This document shows, piece by piece, positions 17,743 through 26,567 of a DNA stretch of 64,000 bases. Origin of the DNA: Tessaracoccus palaemonis. Its GTDB lineage: Bacteria; Actinomycetota; Actinomycetes; Propionibacteriales; Propionibacteriaceae. The stretch is taken from positions 2,728,001-2,792,000 of the forward strand of contig NZ_CP079216.1 in assembly GCF_019316905.1 (NCBI RefSeq), given 5' to 3'. How positions within the stretch are numbered: position 1 is the stretch's first letter; each line of letters starts with the position of its first letter. The notes beneath the pieces are model-generated. The model had not been told where the DNA came from. It ran no database searches and saw only the letters and a list, made by a program, of their open reading frames with translations. Made by a program: the position numbers and the translations under genes.

Positions 17743-19054
17743 CGACGTCGGCGACCAGCTGGTCCGCACGGATGTCGTCGACCGACGGCGAGAAGCCGAG
17801 TCGGACGACGACCAGATCCTCGCTCGGCACGACGTAGACCCGCTGCCCGTCGTGGCCGCTGGCCCAGTACGCGTCGGCGGGCAGCTCCGGATTCATCAGG
17901 GCGCCGTCCGGCAGCTCATTGACCCACCACGAGGCGGCGAGGTTCGGGGAATCCGTCTCCGCCACTTCTTCGACGGTTGTCGAACTAGCCATCCATCCGT
18001 CTGGTAGCAGCCGCACGCCGTCGACGACGCCGTCGTCGAGCGCGAACTGGCCGATGAGAGCCCAGTCGCGGGCCGTGGCCCAGAGATAGGAGCCACACAC
18101 GGGTGTGCCGACGGCGTCTGGCTCGAGGACGGCCGTCGACAGACCGAGCGGCTCGAACAGGACGTCGTGGGGCAGCAGCGGCCCGTCGCCGGTGACGGAC
18201 CCGGCCAACACCGAACACAGCAGGGTCGTCGAGCCCGAGCTGTACTGCTGGAACGTGCCGGGGTCGTGGGTCGCGGGCCGGCTGGCGACGAAGGCCCCCA
18301 TATCCGGCTCGCCGTAGAGCATCTGGGTGATGGGCGTGCCGAGGTCGTAGGTCTCGTCCCAGGCCAACCCGCCGGTCATGCGCAGCAGGTCGTCGACGGT
18401 GATGTCGGCGCGGGAGTCGTCGGCCCACTCGTCGCGGAGGTGGTCGGAGTCGAGCGTGAGGTCGGTGTCACCGTCGTGGATGATGCGTCCGACCATCAGG
18501 TTGGTGACGGACTTGGTCATGGACCAGCCCAACTGGCGCGTGTCGGCGTCGAACCCGTCGGCGTAGCGCTCGGCGACGACCTTGCCGTCGCGCAGCACGA
18601 CGACGGCGCGGGTGCCCAGCTCGTCGCGGGCGGAGGCGTCGAGGTCGTCGCCGAATGCTGCGGCCAGGGCGTCGTCGAGGGCGGGGTCGAGCGCCGACTC
18701 GAGCGTCGCGGCCTCGACGGGCGTCGGCTCGGGGGCGACTAGGGGGCCGGAGCCCAGCGTGCAGCCGAGGCCGGGCGTATACCAGGCCGTCTGCCAGGCG
18801 AGCGCACCGAGCACGGTCACTGTGGCCGACGTCTCCCCGGCCTGGGAGACGAGGAACGGGACCAGCGGGTTGGGCGGCAGATCCGAGGCGGGGTCGTCGC
18901 GGCCGGCGAGGTGGGCGACTGCGCAATTGCTGTGCGCGGCGTAGCCCGTGCCGGTGCGCAGCAGCGGCCGCACCGACCAGTACCCGCCCACCGCGACGAG
19001 GGCCACGGCGGCGACCACCGAGCCCGCGACGACCGCCCGCCGACGACGCGGCAC
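17729..19054 (-). CDS. Membrane-anchored class C beta-lactamase-type serine hydrolase
   Basis: A 441-residue protein with a basic N-terminus and one hydrophobic segment (about residues 8-28), then a beta-lactamase/transpeptidase-like domain. The SxxK motif appears as SMTK (GWSMTKSVTNLMVGRI) and the Y-x-[SN] motif as YSS. The family includes esterases, D-aminopeptidases and 6-aminohexanoate hydrolases, so the substrate is open. Its 3' end overlaps the convergent oxidoreductase gene by 14 bp. Its GTG start lies three bases after the stop of the pfkA gene, so the two are probably cotranscribed and coupled. Confidence 0.82.
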   Translation of the reverse strand: MPRRRRAVVAGSVVAAVALVAVGGYWSVRPLLRTGTGYAAHSNCAVAHLAGRDDPASDLPPNPLVPFLVSQAGETSATVTVLGALAWQTAWYTPGLGCTLGSGPLVAPEPTPVEAATLESALDPALDDALAAAFGDDLDASARDELGTRAVVVLRDGKVVAERYADGFDADTRQLGWSMTKSVTNLMVGRIIHDGDTDLTLDSDHLRDEWADDSRADITVDDLLRMTGGLAWDETYDLGTPITQMLYGEPDMGAFVASRPATHDPGTFQQYSSGSTTLLCSVLAGSVTGDGPLLPHDVLFEPLGLSTAVLEPDAVGTPVCGSYLWATARDWALIGQFALDDGVVDGVRLLPDGWMASSTTVEEVAETDSPNLAASWWVNELPDGALMNPELPADAYWASGHDGQRVYVVPSEDLVVVRLGFSPSVDDIRADQLVADVVSAS

Positions 19055-19057
19055 CGG

Positions 19058-20176
19058 TCAGTCGCCCAGGCCGGTGCCCACGCCGCGGGCTGCGGTGAGC
19101 CAGGGGTGGTCGAGCGGGACGGTCTTCAGGTTGCCCGCCACCTCGGCGAGCGGCACGGGCACCGCGTCACCGCCCTGCGAGGCGACGGTGACGCCGTACT
19201 CGCCCGCGGCCACGAGGTCGGCGCCGGCGGAGCCAAGGAGCGTGCCGAGGAGCCTGTCGTTCGCGTCGGGGGTGCCTCCCCGCTGGACGTAGCCGAGGAT
19301 CGTGACGCGGGACTCGAGCCCGGTCGCGGACTCGAGCGCGGACGCGACGCGGAAGGCGTTGTCGCGGTGCGCCGCCTCGACGGACGCCTTGTGCTTGTCG
19401 GCTGCCGCCCTGGCCTCCGGGGACGTCGCGCTGCTCTTCAGGGCGACGGCGGCCGCGAGGTCGGCGGAGCCCTGGAGGTCGCGGGCACCCTCGGCGATGG
19501 CGATGACCGAGAACGGTCTCCCGGACGCGGCGCGGCCCCGGACTGACTCGGCGACGGACTCGATCGAGTACGGGATCTCGGGGATGAGGATGATGTCCGC
19601 CCCGCCGGCGATGCCTGCGCCGAGCGCCAGCCACCCGGCTTTGTGGCCCATGATCTCGACGACGATCACGCGGTGGTGCGAGTGCGCCGTCGAGTGGAGA
19701 CGGTCGACCGCGTCGGTGGCGATGCCGAGCGCCGTCGAGAAACCGAAGCTGGTGTCGGTGTGGGCGATGTCGTTGTCGATCGTCTTCGGCAGGTGGATGA
19801 CGTTGAGCCCCGCCTTCGAGAGGCGGTTGGCGTTCTTCGCCGTACCGCCGCCGCCGATGCAGACGATGGCATCGAGCTTGTTGCGCTCGTAGTTCTCGAT
19901 GATGGTGGGCGTCATGTCGCGGATCTCGCCGTCGACGAGCATCTTGTGGGGTTTGTCTCGCGAGGTGCCGAGGATGGTGCCGCCGATCGTGAGGATCCCG
20001 GCCAGCGCCTGGCCGTCGAGCTTCTGCCAGCGGTCCTCCACGAGCCCCTTGAGGCCGTCGCGGAACCCGATGAGCTCCATGCCGTGCCCGAGCGCCGCCT
20101 TGCCGAAGCCGCGGATGGCGGCGTTGAGGCCGGGCGAGTCGCCGCCGGCCGTCAGGATTCCCACTCGTCTGGTCAT
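19058..20176 (-). CDS. pfkA: 6-phosphofructokinase
   Basis: A 372-residue PFK with [15 protein letters not shown] at the N-terminus, [15 protein letters not shown] at the phosphoryl-donor site, [13 protein letters not shown] at the catalytic centre, and [12 protein letters not shown]. It phosphorylates fructose 6-phosphate in glycolysis. The donor is unclear: lysine in PKTIDND is typical of PPi-type or mixed group III enzymes where ATP enzymes have PGTIDND, while the donor loop GGGGT has glycine rather than the aspartate of classical GGDGS or of PPi-type GGxDT. ATG 20176 has a GAGGAGG box. Length is usual for group III enzymes. Confidence 0.9.
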   Translation of the reverse strand: MTRRVGILTAGGDSPGLNAAIRGFGKAALGHGMELIGFRDGLKGLVEDRWQKLDGQALAGILTIGGTILGTSRDKPHKMLVDGEIRDMTPTIIENYERNKLDAIVCIGGGGTAKNANRLSKAGLNVIHLPKTIDNDIAHTDTSFGFSTALGIATDAVDRLHSTAHSHHRVIVVEIMGHKAGWLALGAGIAGGADIILIPEIPYSIESVAESVRGRAASGRPFSVIAIAEGARDLQGSADLAAAVALKSSATSPEARAAADKHKASVEAAHRDNAFRVASALESATGLESRVTILGYVQRGGTPDANDRLLGTLLGSAGADLVAAGEYGVTVASQGGDAVPVPLAEVAGNLKTVPLDHPWLTAARGVGTGLGD

Positions 20177-20325
20177 CGTTCCTCCTCAGAGCCTGTTTGC
20201 CACACCCTATTGCCGTCGACCGTCACTTGGGCAGGGGTAACGGCTACCAGGGTGGTCCCTGAGCCTCCCCCGGTTCGGGTTCCCCATCCTGTTCCAGCGC
20301 CGGCGCCCCGCCGTAGGATCGTTCC

Positions 20326-20970
20326 ATGGCCACCGACATGACCCCGCGATTCGACCAGTTGCGCTGCGCCGACCAGGACCGCGAGCTGGTCGCGCAGGTG
20401 CTCAACAACGCCTACGCGGAGGGACGGCTGACGTTCGACGAGCACGCGGACCGCATCGCCACCGCCTACGACGCCAAGACCTTCGGCGACCTGGATGTAC
20501 TCACGGCGGACCTGCTCCCCCGCGACCCGCACGTCGCCGCGCAGCCGGCCACCCCGGCACCGGCCGCGCAGCGGCTGGACAGCGTCGCGATCCCCGGCGC
20601 CTACACGGGCGCCAACGCGATCCTGTCGACGCAGAAGTCCGGCTCGATCAGCACCGTCGCCGGCGACCTCACCCTCAACTCGTGGCTCGGCGAGGTGCGC
20701 CTCGACCTCGTCGGGGCGACGTTCGCGTCGCGGCACACGACGGTTCACGTCGGTGTTCTGATGGGCGAGGTGAAGATCCGCGTTCCCGAGGGCGTCGAGG
20801 TGAACACCTCCCAGATCACGAACGTCATGGCCGAGACGAAGGTCGACGGCGTCGCGCCGCACCCCGACGGCATCGTGCTCACGCTCGTCGGCACGGTCAT
20901 CATGGGCGAGGTTACAGTGCTCGGGCCGCGCATCGCCAAGCAGCGCAAGTACGAGAAGTTCGCGCAATAG
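20326..20970 (+). CDS. DUF1707 and LiaF-like C-terminal domain protein
   Basis: The 214-residue protein begins with a DUF1707 domain (LRCADQDRELVAQVLNNAYA, EGRLTFDEHADRIATAYDA, TFGDLDVLTADL; about residues 8-62). A proline/alanine linker follows, then a beta-helical LiaF/DUF2154-like part with repeated GEVRLDLVGA, GEVKIRVPEGVEV and GEVTVLGPRI. Such proteins are widespread in actinobacteria with no settled function; LiaF-like parts are tied to cell-envelope stress control in Firmicutes. No membrane helix is seen. TAGGAT at 20314-20319 lies six bases before ATG, suggesting a leaderless transcript. Confidence 0.8.
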   Translation: MATDMTPRFDQLRCADQDRELVAQVLNNAYAEGRLTFDEHADRIATAYDAKTFGDLDVLTADLLPRDPHVAAQPATPAPAAQRLDSVAIPGAYTGANAILSTQKSGSISTVAGDLTLNSWLGEVRLDLVGATFASRHTTVHVGVLMGEVKIRVPEGVEVNTSQITNVMAETKVDGVAPHPDGIVLTLVGTVIMGEVTVLGPRIAKQRKYEKFAQ

Positions 20971-21000
20971 GGGGCACCGGCCGCCCACAGCCCCTGCTAT

Positions 21001-21020
21001 TGTATTAGACGCCTAATACA
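21001..21020. promoter_or_regulatory. Operator-like palindrome before the PH-domain gene pair
   Basis: TGTATTAGACGCCTAATACA has perfect 8-bp arms (TGTATTAG/CTAATACA) around ACGC. Its AT-rich character stands out from the surrounding GC-rich DNA. It lies 25-44 bp before the GTG at 21045, where it would overlap a promoter. No regulator gene is adjacent. Confidence 0.6.
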
Positions 21021-21044
21021 GATCGAGTGTGAGAAGTACGCGCC

Positions 21045-21578
21045 GTGACGAACGCCCCTGACCAGACCCAGACGCTCGATGACCCGTTCGCGCCGCCCGG
21101 GGTCGCCTGGCAACGGTTGTCGCCGAACTACCTGCGGATGAAGCTGGTCCTGATCCCCGTAGTGTGGGGGCTTCTGTTTGCGGCCGTCGGCGTCGCGGCG
21201 ACGATCTTCCTCGGGTGGGACCGGGTGCCGAGTTGGCTGCCCTGGTCCGCGCTCGCCGCCGCCGTGGCGTGGATCGCCTGGCGCATGTTCCGTGCTCCAC
21301 GGGTGTTCCGGCGCTGGGGCTACGCCGAGCGCGACGAGGACGTGTACCTGACGAGCGGGCTGTGGTGGCGCTCGCTCCAGTGCGTGCCCTACGGCCGGAT
21401 GCAGCTGGTCGAGGTCGAGGCCGGACCCCTCGACCGCGCCTTCCGACTGGCGAGCGTGAAGATGGTCACGTCCTCGACCAGCGGAACGATCAACATCCCC
21501 GGCCTGGCCGCCGCCGACGCCGCAGCTCTGCGGGACCGCCTCATCTCGCGCGGCGAGCAGCAGCAGGCGGGCATCTGA
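21045..21578 (+). CDS. bPH2-domain membrane protein (YdbS-like)
   Basis: A 177-residue protein with two hydrophobic segments (about residues 36-56 and 62-82) followed by a bacterial PH domain of the bPH2 type (YLTSGLWWRSLQCVPYGRMQ, LVEVEAGPLDRAFRLASVKM). It resembles Bacillus YdbS. The stop overlaps the start of the next gene (TGATG), the same gene order as ydbS-ydbT. Function unknown; a membrane-stress role is suggested by related systems. Start is GTG 21045. Confidence 0.82.
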   Translation: MTNAPDQTQTLDDPFAPPGVAWQRLSPNYLRMKLVLIPVVWGLLFAAVGVAATIFLGWDRVPSWLPWSALAAAVAWIAWRMFRAPRVFRRWGYAERDEDVYLTSGLWWRSLQCVPYGRMQLVEVEAGPLDRAFRLASVKMVTSSTSGTINIPGLAAADAAALRDRLISRGEQQQAGI

Positions 21579-23017
21579 TGACGGGTCCGCAGACGGAACC
21601 CGATCTGCCGACGCCGACGCAGGGCCCCGTCGATCCCGACCCCGTAGGGCAGCATCCCGTCATCCCCGCCACGCCGACTCCCGCGCCGGAGAAGATCGTC
21701 GAGCGGCCCAGCCCTCTGACTGGCCTGGCCCGCGGCGGCATCGCGCTGGTCGCCGCAGCGTGGTTCCTGACCCGCGAGATCCTGGAGGGCGAAGAGCTCG
21801 GCGGCAGCGTGGTGATCATCGGCGTCGTCCTGGGCATCTACGCGATCATCGCGGGCGTCTCGGGGGTGCTGACCTGGCGGATGACCACGTTCATCGCCGA
21901 CGACGAGGAGTTCCGTATCGAGCGGCGCCTCGTGTCCCAGACCTCGACCCGCATCGACTACACCAAGGTGCAGTCCGTCGACATCCAGCAGCCGATCGTC
22001 GCCCGCCTGCTCGGGCTGGCGAAGGTCCACATCGACGTTGGCGGCGCAGGCGGCGCTGACCTCGTCTACCTCTCGCTGGCACGAGCCGAATCGCTGCGCG
22101 ACCACCTGATGGCACGCATGCGCGGAGCTCGACGCGGGCTGCCGACGCCCCCCGACGCCACACCGATCACGACCGGGGCCGACAACCTCGCACCCGACCT
22201 CGAGTCCGCGGAGGACGTGGTCGTCGCGCGGGTCAGCCCCAGGAACCTACTGATCGGCGCGTTCGTGTCGAGCAGCACCGCCGTGTGGGTGGTGATCGCC
22301 GCCGCCGTCCTCATCGTCGGGCTGGTCGCGGGCGAGCCCATCACAGCCATCCCGGCCCTGCTCGCCGTCGGCGGCTGGGTCTGGAGCCAGACAGGCAAGA
22401 ACTGGGGCTTCGTGATGTCGCGTCGTGGGGAGACGCTCCACATCTCGCGGGGTGCGCTCAACAAGGCGGCGCAGGGACTGCACCCCCGGCGCATCCAGGG
22501 CGTACAGGTTCGCCAGGACATCCTTCACAGGCCCTTCGGTCTGTACTCGGTGAGCGTGACGGTGCTCGGCTACGGCGACGTCGGTGACGAGAACGAGGGC
22601 AGCAACGCGTTGATCCTCCCCTATGGCACGGCCGAGGACGTCGCCGCCGTCCTGCACGCGATCTGGCCCGACGTCGATCTGACCGCGATCAGGCCGCGGC
22701 AGCAGCCAGCCCGCGCCCGTTGGTTGACCCCGGTCACGTTCCGGACCCACACGTGGGGATTCGACGACACGGTCATCGTCGCGCAGCACGGGCTGCTGAC
22801 GCAGACGCGCACCATCGTTCCGCACCGCCGGATGCAGTCCGCCGGGCTTCACCAGGGCCCACTGGAGCGGAGGCTGGACCTGGCGACGGTCGCCATCCAC
22901 ACCACCGACGGTCCAGTCGACCTCAGGCTCTATCACCTCGACGCGCAGGCTGCCAGAGGGGTGCTGTTCGAGCAGCTCCGCCTCGCCAGGCTCGCCCGGG
23001 CAGCTGCTGACCGCTGA
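21578..23017 (+). CDS. Multi-PH-domain membrane protein (YdbT-like)
   Basis: The 479-residue protein starts at the ATG that overlaps the preceding stop; the frame is open further upstream only inside the neighbour's gene. After a proline-rich hydrophilic N-terminus it has four hydrophobic helices and three bPH2 units, visible as RIDYTKVQSVDIQQPIVARL, HPRRIQGVQVRQDILHRPFG and VPHRRMQSAGLHQGPLERRL. This matches YdbT-like partners of YdbS. The pair likely forms a membrane complex. Function is not established. Confidence 0.82.
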   Translation: MTGPQTEPDLPTPTQGPVDPDPVGQHPVIPATPTPAPEKIVERPSPLTGLARGGIALVAAAWFLTREILEGEELGGSVVIIGVVLGIYAIIAGVSGVLTWRMTTFIADDEEFRIERRLVSQTSTRIDYTKVQSVDIQQPIVARLLGLAKVHIDVGGAGGADLVYLSLARAESLRDHLMARMRGARRGLPTPPDATPITTGADNLAPDLESAEDVVVARVSPRNLLIGAFVSSSTAVWVVIAAAVLIVGLVAGEPITAIPALLAVGGWVWSQTGKNWGFVMSRRGETLHISRGALNKAAQGLHPRRIQGVQVRQDILHRPFGLYSVSVTVLGYGDVGDENEGSNALILPYGTAEDVAAVLHAIWPDVDLTAIRPRQQPARARWLTPVTFRTHTWGFDDTVIVAQHGLLTQTRTIVPHRRMQSAGLHQGPLERRLDLATVAIHTTDGPVDLRLYHLDAQAARGVLFEQLRLARLARAAADR

Positions 23018-23094
23018 GCAGATCCCTTCCACCGCCCAGGGCCGATTGATACGCTGACAGCCAGTTTCACAGACGTCGAAGAAAGGCCGCCCCT

Positions 23095-23628
23095 GTGGAG
23101 TACGCCCTCGCCCTCGCCCTCGTACTGCTGCTCGTGCTCGTGACCAGACCGTGGTGGGGCAGGAAGCTCACGCGAGCGATCAACGCCGAGGGCGAGGCCG
23201 CCTCGGCCAGGCGAATTGCCACGGACCTCGACGACGTCCGCGGCACCGTCGACTTCACCTGCGATCTGGAGACGGCCACGGCGGTCATCGACGCGGTGCT
23301 TGAGGATCGACGGAAGTGGACAAAGGGGCCGGGGCATCTGTGGCACTTCCGCAGCATCGGCGACGACGACCTCGTGCTCGTCGCGGAGAGCACCCGACAG
23401 GCCTCCCACCTACGCGTTTCGCGCGTCAACGAGGTCGAGTTGCAGCTCCAGGGCGTCAGGGAATGGACCAAGGTTGCGTCGGCCATCACCGACGCGGCTT
23501 TGTCGCGGGAGATCGACGCGCAGGCGGGAAAGCAGCCGGAGTTGGTGCGCGACCAGACCCCGACCACCATCGAGGTGGGAGGCATGGTCGTGACCGCCAA
23601 CACCTACGTCTGGCGGGCTGTGACCTGA
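23095..23628 (+). CDS. Conserved hypothetical protein with N-terminal membrane anchor
   Basis: I do not recognise a named family. The 177-residue protein starts with a single hydrophobic helix (ALALALVLLLVLVT, residues 4-17) and continues as a soluble alpha/beta part with WHFRSIGDDDLVLVAEST and REWTKVASAITDAALSREID. GTG 23095 has a GAAAGG-like box about ten bases upstream, and a TACGCT -10-like box is at about 23050. It follows the PH-domain pair by 77 bp on the same strand. Confidence 0.68.
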   Translation: MEYALALALVLLLVLVTRPWWGRKLTRAINAEGEAASARRIATDLDDVRGTVDFTCDLETATAVIDAVLEDRRKWTKGPGHLWHFRSIGDDDLVLVAESTRQASHLRVSRVNEVELQLQGVREWTKVASAITDAALSREIDAQAGKQPELVRDQTPTTIEVGGMVVTANTYVWRAVT

Positions 23629-23676
23629 CGGGGGCCGATCGCCACTTCGAAGCAAACCAACGGTAGGATTTTTGTT

Positions 23677-24447
23677 ATGAGCATTTACCTGGGTATCGAC
23701 GTCGGCGGCTCCGGCATCAAGGGCGCCCCCGTGGATCTGGAGGCCGGCGACTTCGCCGCCCCGCGTCTGCGCATCCCCACCCCTGAGAAGTCGACCCCGA
23801 GCAACGTGGCGGCCATCCTCGGCGAGATCGTCGACGAGTTCTCGGACCAGATCGGCGACACGTCCATCGGCCTGACGATCCCGGCCCCCGTCGTGCACGG
23901 CCGCGTGCCGTTCATTGCCAACCTGAACCAGAAGTGGGCGGGTCTGCAGGCGGATGAGTACCTGTCCGACAAGCTGGGTCGCAAGATCACGCTGGTGAAC
24001 GACGCTGACGCCGCCGGCCTCGCCGAGGTCCACCTCGGCGCCGCCAAGGGCAACAACGGCCTGGTCATCCTCACCACGCTGGGCACCGGCATCGGCGCGG
24101 CGATCATCTACCGAGGCGTGCTGATCCCCAACGCCGAACTCGGCCACCTCGAGCTCGACGGCCGCGACGCCGAGACCTACGCGGCGTCGTCGATCAAGGA
24201 CAAGGAGAACATCTCCTACGAGGAATGGACGACCAAGCGCCTGCAGCCGTACTACAAGCATGTCGAGATGCTGTTCTCCCCCGACCTGTTCGTCGTCGGC
24301 GGCGGCGTGTCGAAGGACTGGGACAAGTTCGGCCACCTGTTGGACCTCAACACGGAGATCATCCCGGCCAAACTCCGCAACCGCGCCGGCATCATCGGCG
24401 CGGCGCTTGCCGCCCGCGACGCCGACGAGCACCCCGACCTGGTCTGA
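23677..24447 (+). CDS. ppgK: Polyphosphate glucokinase (ROK family)
   Basis: A 256-residue ROK-type kinase with the ATP/polyphosphate phosphate loop LGIDVGGSGIKGAPVDL, TIPAPVVHGRVPFIANLNQ and the DADAAGLAEVHLG segment with the catalytic aspartate. PPGK enzymes use polyphosphate (and often ATP) to make glucose 6-phosphate and are typical of actinobacteria. TAGGAT at 23664-23669 is seven bases from the ATG with no ribosome binding site, suggesting a leaderless transcript. A strong terminator hairpin follows at 24481. Confidence 0.92.
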   Translation: MSIYLGIDVGGSGIKGAPVDLEAGDFAAPRLRIPTPEKSTPSNVAAILGEIVDEFSDQIGDTSIGLTIPAPVVHGRVPFIANLNQKWAGLQADEYLSDKLGRKITLVNDADAAGLAEVHLGAAKGNNGLVILTTLGTGIGAAIIYRGVLIPNAELGHLELDGRDAETYAASSIKDKENISYEEWTTKRLQPYYKHVEMLFSPDLFVVGGGVSKDWDKFGHLLDLNTEIIPAKLRNRAGIIGAALAARDADEHPDLV

Positions 24448-24480
24448 GGCCTGAGTTGGCCTGAAGGCTGAGACGAACCC

Positions 24481-24511
24481 GAGGGGGCCGGACCGCGAGG
24501 TCGGCCCCCTC
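24481..24511 (+). terminator. Terminator hairpin after ppgK
   Basis: GAGGGGGCCGGACC at 24481-24494 pairs with GGTCGGCCCCCTC at 24499-24511 around GCGA, with one bulged base. It is a very stable stem 33 bp past the ppgK stop, with no U-tract. Confidence 0.8.
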
Positions 24512-24546
24512 GTCGCGGCCCCGTCGATCCCCTCACCACCCACTCC

Positions 24547-24619
24547 GTGCACAAGAGTGGCCTGAGCCGGAGCACCCGGATATAACGCGCGTGATGGGGA
24601 CCAGGCCACAGTTGTGCAC
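24547..24619 (-). repeat. Palindromic element A, copy in inverted orientation
   Basis: This 73-bp segment runs from GTGCACAAGAGTGG to CACAGTTGTGCAC and is the reverse complement of the three copies at 39010-39082, 39170-39242 and 39341-39413. Outer arms pair imperfectly and an inner AGCAC/GCGTG stem is present. It lies between the ppgK terminator and element B2. Confidence 0.8.
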
Positions 24620-24664
24620 CGCGCACACCACCTCCGGTCGCCTCGCTCTCCTGCTCCCTTCCTC

Positions 24665-24814
24665 CGAAAAACGGGCAGTGGTCGATTCTCCTCGGTCTGA
24701 CCACGAGAAGCGCACACCGCCTCCGTCGGCTCGACGCTGAGGCGCACGGACGGCCGGGCTCGTGTGCGATTCTCGACACGGGACCGAGGAGAATCGATCA
24801 CTGAACGGTTTTCA
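24665..24814. repeat. Palindromic element B, intact copy (B2)
   Basis: A 150-bp imperfect palindrome. Outer arms CGAAAAACGGGCAGTGG plus TCGATTCTCCTCGGTC (left) and their inverse GACCGAGGAGAATCG plus ATCACTGAACGGTTTTCAG (right) pair over about 34 bp. Inner arms CGAGAAGCGCACAC and GTGTGCGATTCTCG extend the pairing. The centre is about 40 bp. It matches copy B1 (5004-5032 plus 6535-6645) and the half copy at 38683-38738. Confidence 0.8.
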
Positions 24815-24837
24815 GGGGTGGGGCTGCCCCGTGGGAC

Positions 24838-24889
24838 GACGACGACGGGGCGGGGTCGAGGGGACTCCTCGACGCCGCCCCTCTCGTCG
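24838..24889. terminator. Hairpin at the 3' end of argS
   Basis: GACGACGACGGGGCGG and CCGCCCCTCTCGTCGTC form a long stem with an inner GAGGGGACTCCTC hairpin. It ends against the argS stop and may end transcription from both sides. Confidence 0.6.
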
Positions 24890-26524
24890 TCACATCCGGG
24901 CCGGCGCGTCGATGCCGAGGAGCGACAGGCCCGCGGCCAGGACGCGACGCGTGGCCTCGCACAGCGCGAGGCGCGACGCGCGGACATCGCCCTCCGACTT
25001 CAGCACCGGGCAGGCCTCGTAGAACGACGCCAGCGAGCCGGCAAGGTCGTACAGGTAGCCGCAGAGCTTGTGCGGGGTCAGGTTCTGCGCGACGTCGTCG
25101 ACGACCTCACCGAAGCGGCTGAGCAGGAGCGCCAGCTGCTGCTCGACGGGGTCGGCGAGCACCGTGACGGCGCCGAAGTGGATGTCCTCAGCCTCCGCCT
25201 TGCGCAGGATCTGCGACACCCGGGCGTGCGCGTACTGCAGGTATGGGCCTGTGTCGCCGGTGGTCTGCACCATGCGCTCCGCGTCGAAGGTGTAGTCCTT
25301 CTGGAGGCCGTTGCTGAGGTCGGCGTACTTGATCGCCGCGAGCGCGATGTTCGGAGCGGCCTGCTCCTCCGCGGCGTCGAGCAGCGACTCGAGCGTCGCC
25401 GCCGACCCGTCGCGGGTCTTGAACGGCTTGCCGTCGCGGCCGAGCACCATGCCGTAGCCGACGTGCTGGGCGACGACGTCGTCGGGCAGGAAGCCCGCCT
25501 TCCGCGCCGCGGCGAACACCTGCGCGAAGTGGCCGGCCTGGCGGGCGTCGGTGACGTAGATGATGCGGTCGGCGTGCAGCTCGCGCACGCGGCGGCGGAT
25601 GGCGGCCAGGTCGGTGGTGGCGTAACCGTAGCCGCCGTCCGACTTGCGCACGATCAGCGGGGCGTCGAAGCCGTCGACGAACACGCACAGCGCGCCGTTG
25701 TCGACGACGGCGACGCCGGAGTCCTCGAGTTCCTTGACCAGCACGGGGAGGTCGTCGTTGTAGGTGGACTCGCCGGCGATGTCGTCGTCGGTGAGCAGCA
25801 CGTTCAGCCGCTCGTAGGCGACGTTGAACGCAGGCTTGGAGATGTCGACGAGGCCGTGCCAGATGGCCAGCGACTCCTCGTCGCCGCCCTGGAACGTCGC
25901 GACACGGGCGCGGGCGCGGGCGGCGAACTCCTCGTCGGACTTGAACTTGGCGGCCGCCCGCTTGTAGAGCGCGTCTGCGTCGGCCAGCGTCAGGGTGTGC
26001 ACGTCGAGGCCCTCGTCGAGGACCTCCTCGATCAGCATGCCGAACTGCGTGCCCCAGTCGCCGATGTGGTTCTGCGCGATGACGGTATTACCCAGGGCGC
26101 CGAGCACGCGGTTGAAGCAGTCGCCGATGATCGTGGTGCGCAGGTGGCCGACGTGCATCTGCTTGGCGACGTTCGGCGCCGAGTAGTCGATGACCACGCG
26201 CTGCGGGAAGCGGGCCGGGTTCAGCCCGTCGTTCGGGTCCTCGAGCAGCGATGAGACGGCCTGGGCCAGCACGTCGGAACGCATCCGGAAGTTGATGAAG
26301 CCCGGGCCGGCGATCTCGAGGGGCTCGCACAGGTCCTCGATGTTCAGCTGCGCCACGAGGTCGGCGGCGACCTCGCGCGGCGGGCGCCCCTGCTGCTTCG
26401 CGAGCCTCAGCGCAACGTTCGACTGGAAGTGTCCGAACTGGGGCTTGGTGGCCGGGCGCATCTCGGGATCGACACCGGTGAGCGCGCGCAGGCGTGCGTC
26501 AAGTAGGGCAGGCAGCGATTGCAT
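24890..26524 (-). CDS. argS: Arginine--tRNA ligase
   Basis: A 544-residue class I synthetase. The N-terminal Add-1 domain (about 1-100) is followed by the HIGH signature as HVGH in KQMHVGHLRTTIIGD, then the catalytic core, VVAQHVGYGMVLGRDGKPFK in place of KMSKS as usual for many ArgRS enzymes, and the DALR anticodon-binding domain (PYLQYAHARVSQILRKAE onward). It charges tRNA-Arg. ATG 26524 begins the conserved MQSLPALLDARL; the longer frame to 26647 runs into the upstream gene. A CACAAT box seven bases before the ATG hints at leaderless transcription. Confidence 0.94.
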   Translation of the reverse strand: MQSLPALLDARLRALTGVDPEMRPATKPQFGHFQSNVALRLAKQQGRPPREVAADLVAQLNIEDLCEPLEIAGPGFINFRMRSDVLAQAVSSLLEDPNDGLNPARFPQRVVIDYSAPNVAKQMHVGHLRTTIIGDCFNRVLGALGNTVIAQNHIGDWGTQFGMLIEEVLDEGLDVHTLTLADADALYKRAAAKFKSDEEFAARARARVATFQGGDEESLAIWHGLVDISKPAFNVAYERLNVLLTDDDIAGESTYNDDLPVLVKELEDSGVAVVDNGALCVFVDGFDAPLIVRKSDGGYGYATTDLAAIRRRVRELHADRIIYVTDARQAGHFAQVFAAARKAGFLPDDVVAQHVGYGMVLGRDGKPFKTRDGSAATLESLLDAAEEQAAPNIALAAIKYADLSNGLQKDYTFDAERMVQTTGDTGPYLQYAHARVSQILRKAEAEDIHFGAVTVLADPVEQQLALLLSRFGEVVDDVAQNLTPHKLCGYLYDLAGSLASFYEACPVLKSEGDVRASRLALCEATRRVLAAGLSLLGIDAPARM

Positions 26525-26567
26525 GGGGCCAATTGTGTCACCCTGTCGCCGCCTGCCCCAACCGGGC

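Noticed and set aside
24545-24820. Short frames in the ppgK-argS gap and at 6458-6744
   Set aside because: Their similarity to one another (ending in ESTTERFS-like peptides) comes from the shared palindromic element B, not from a protein family.
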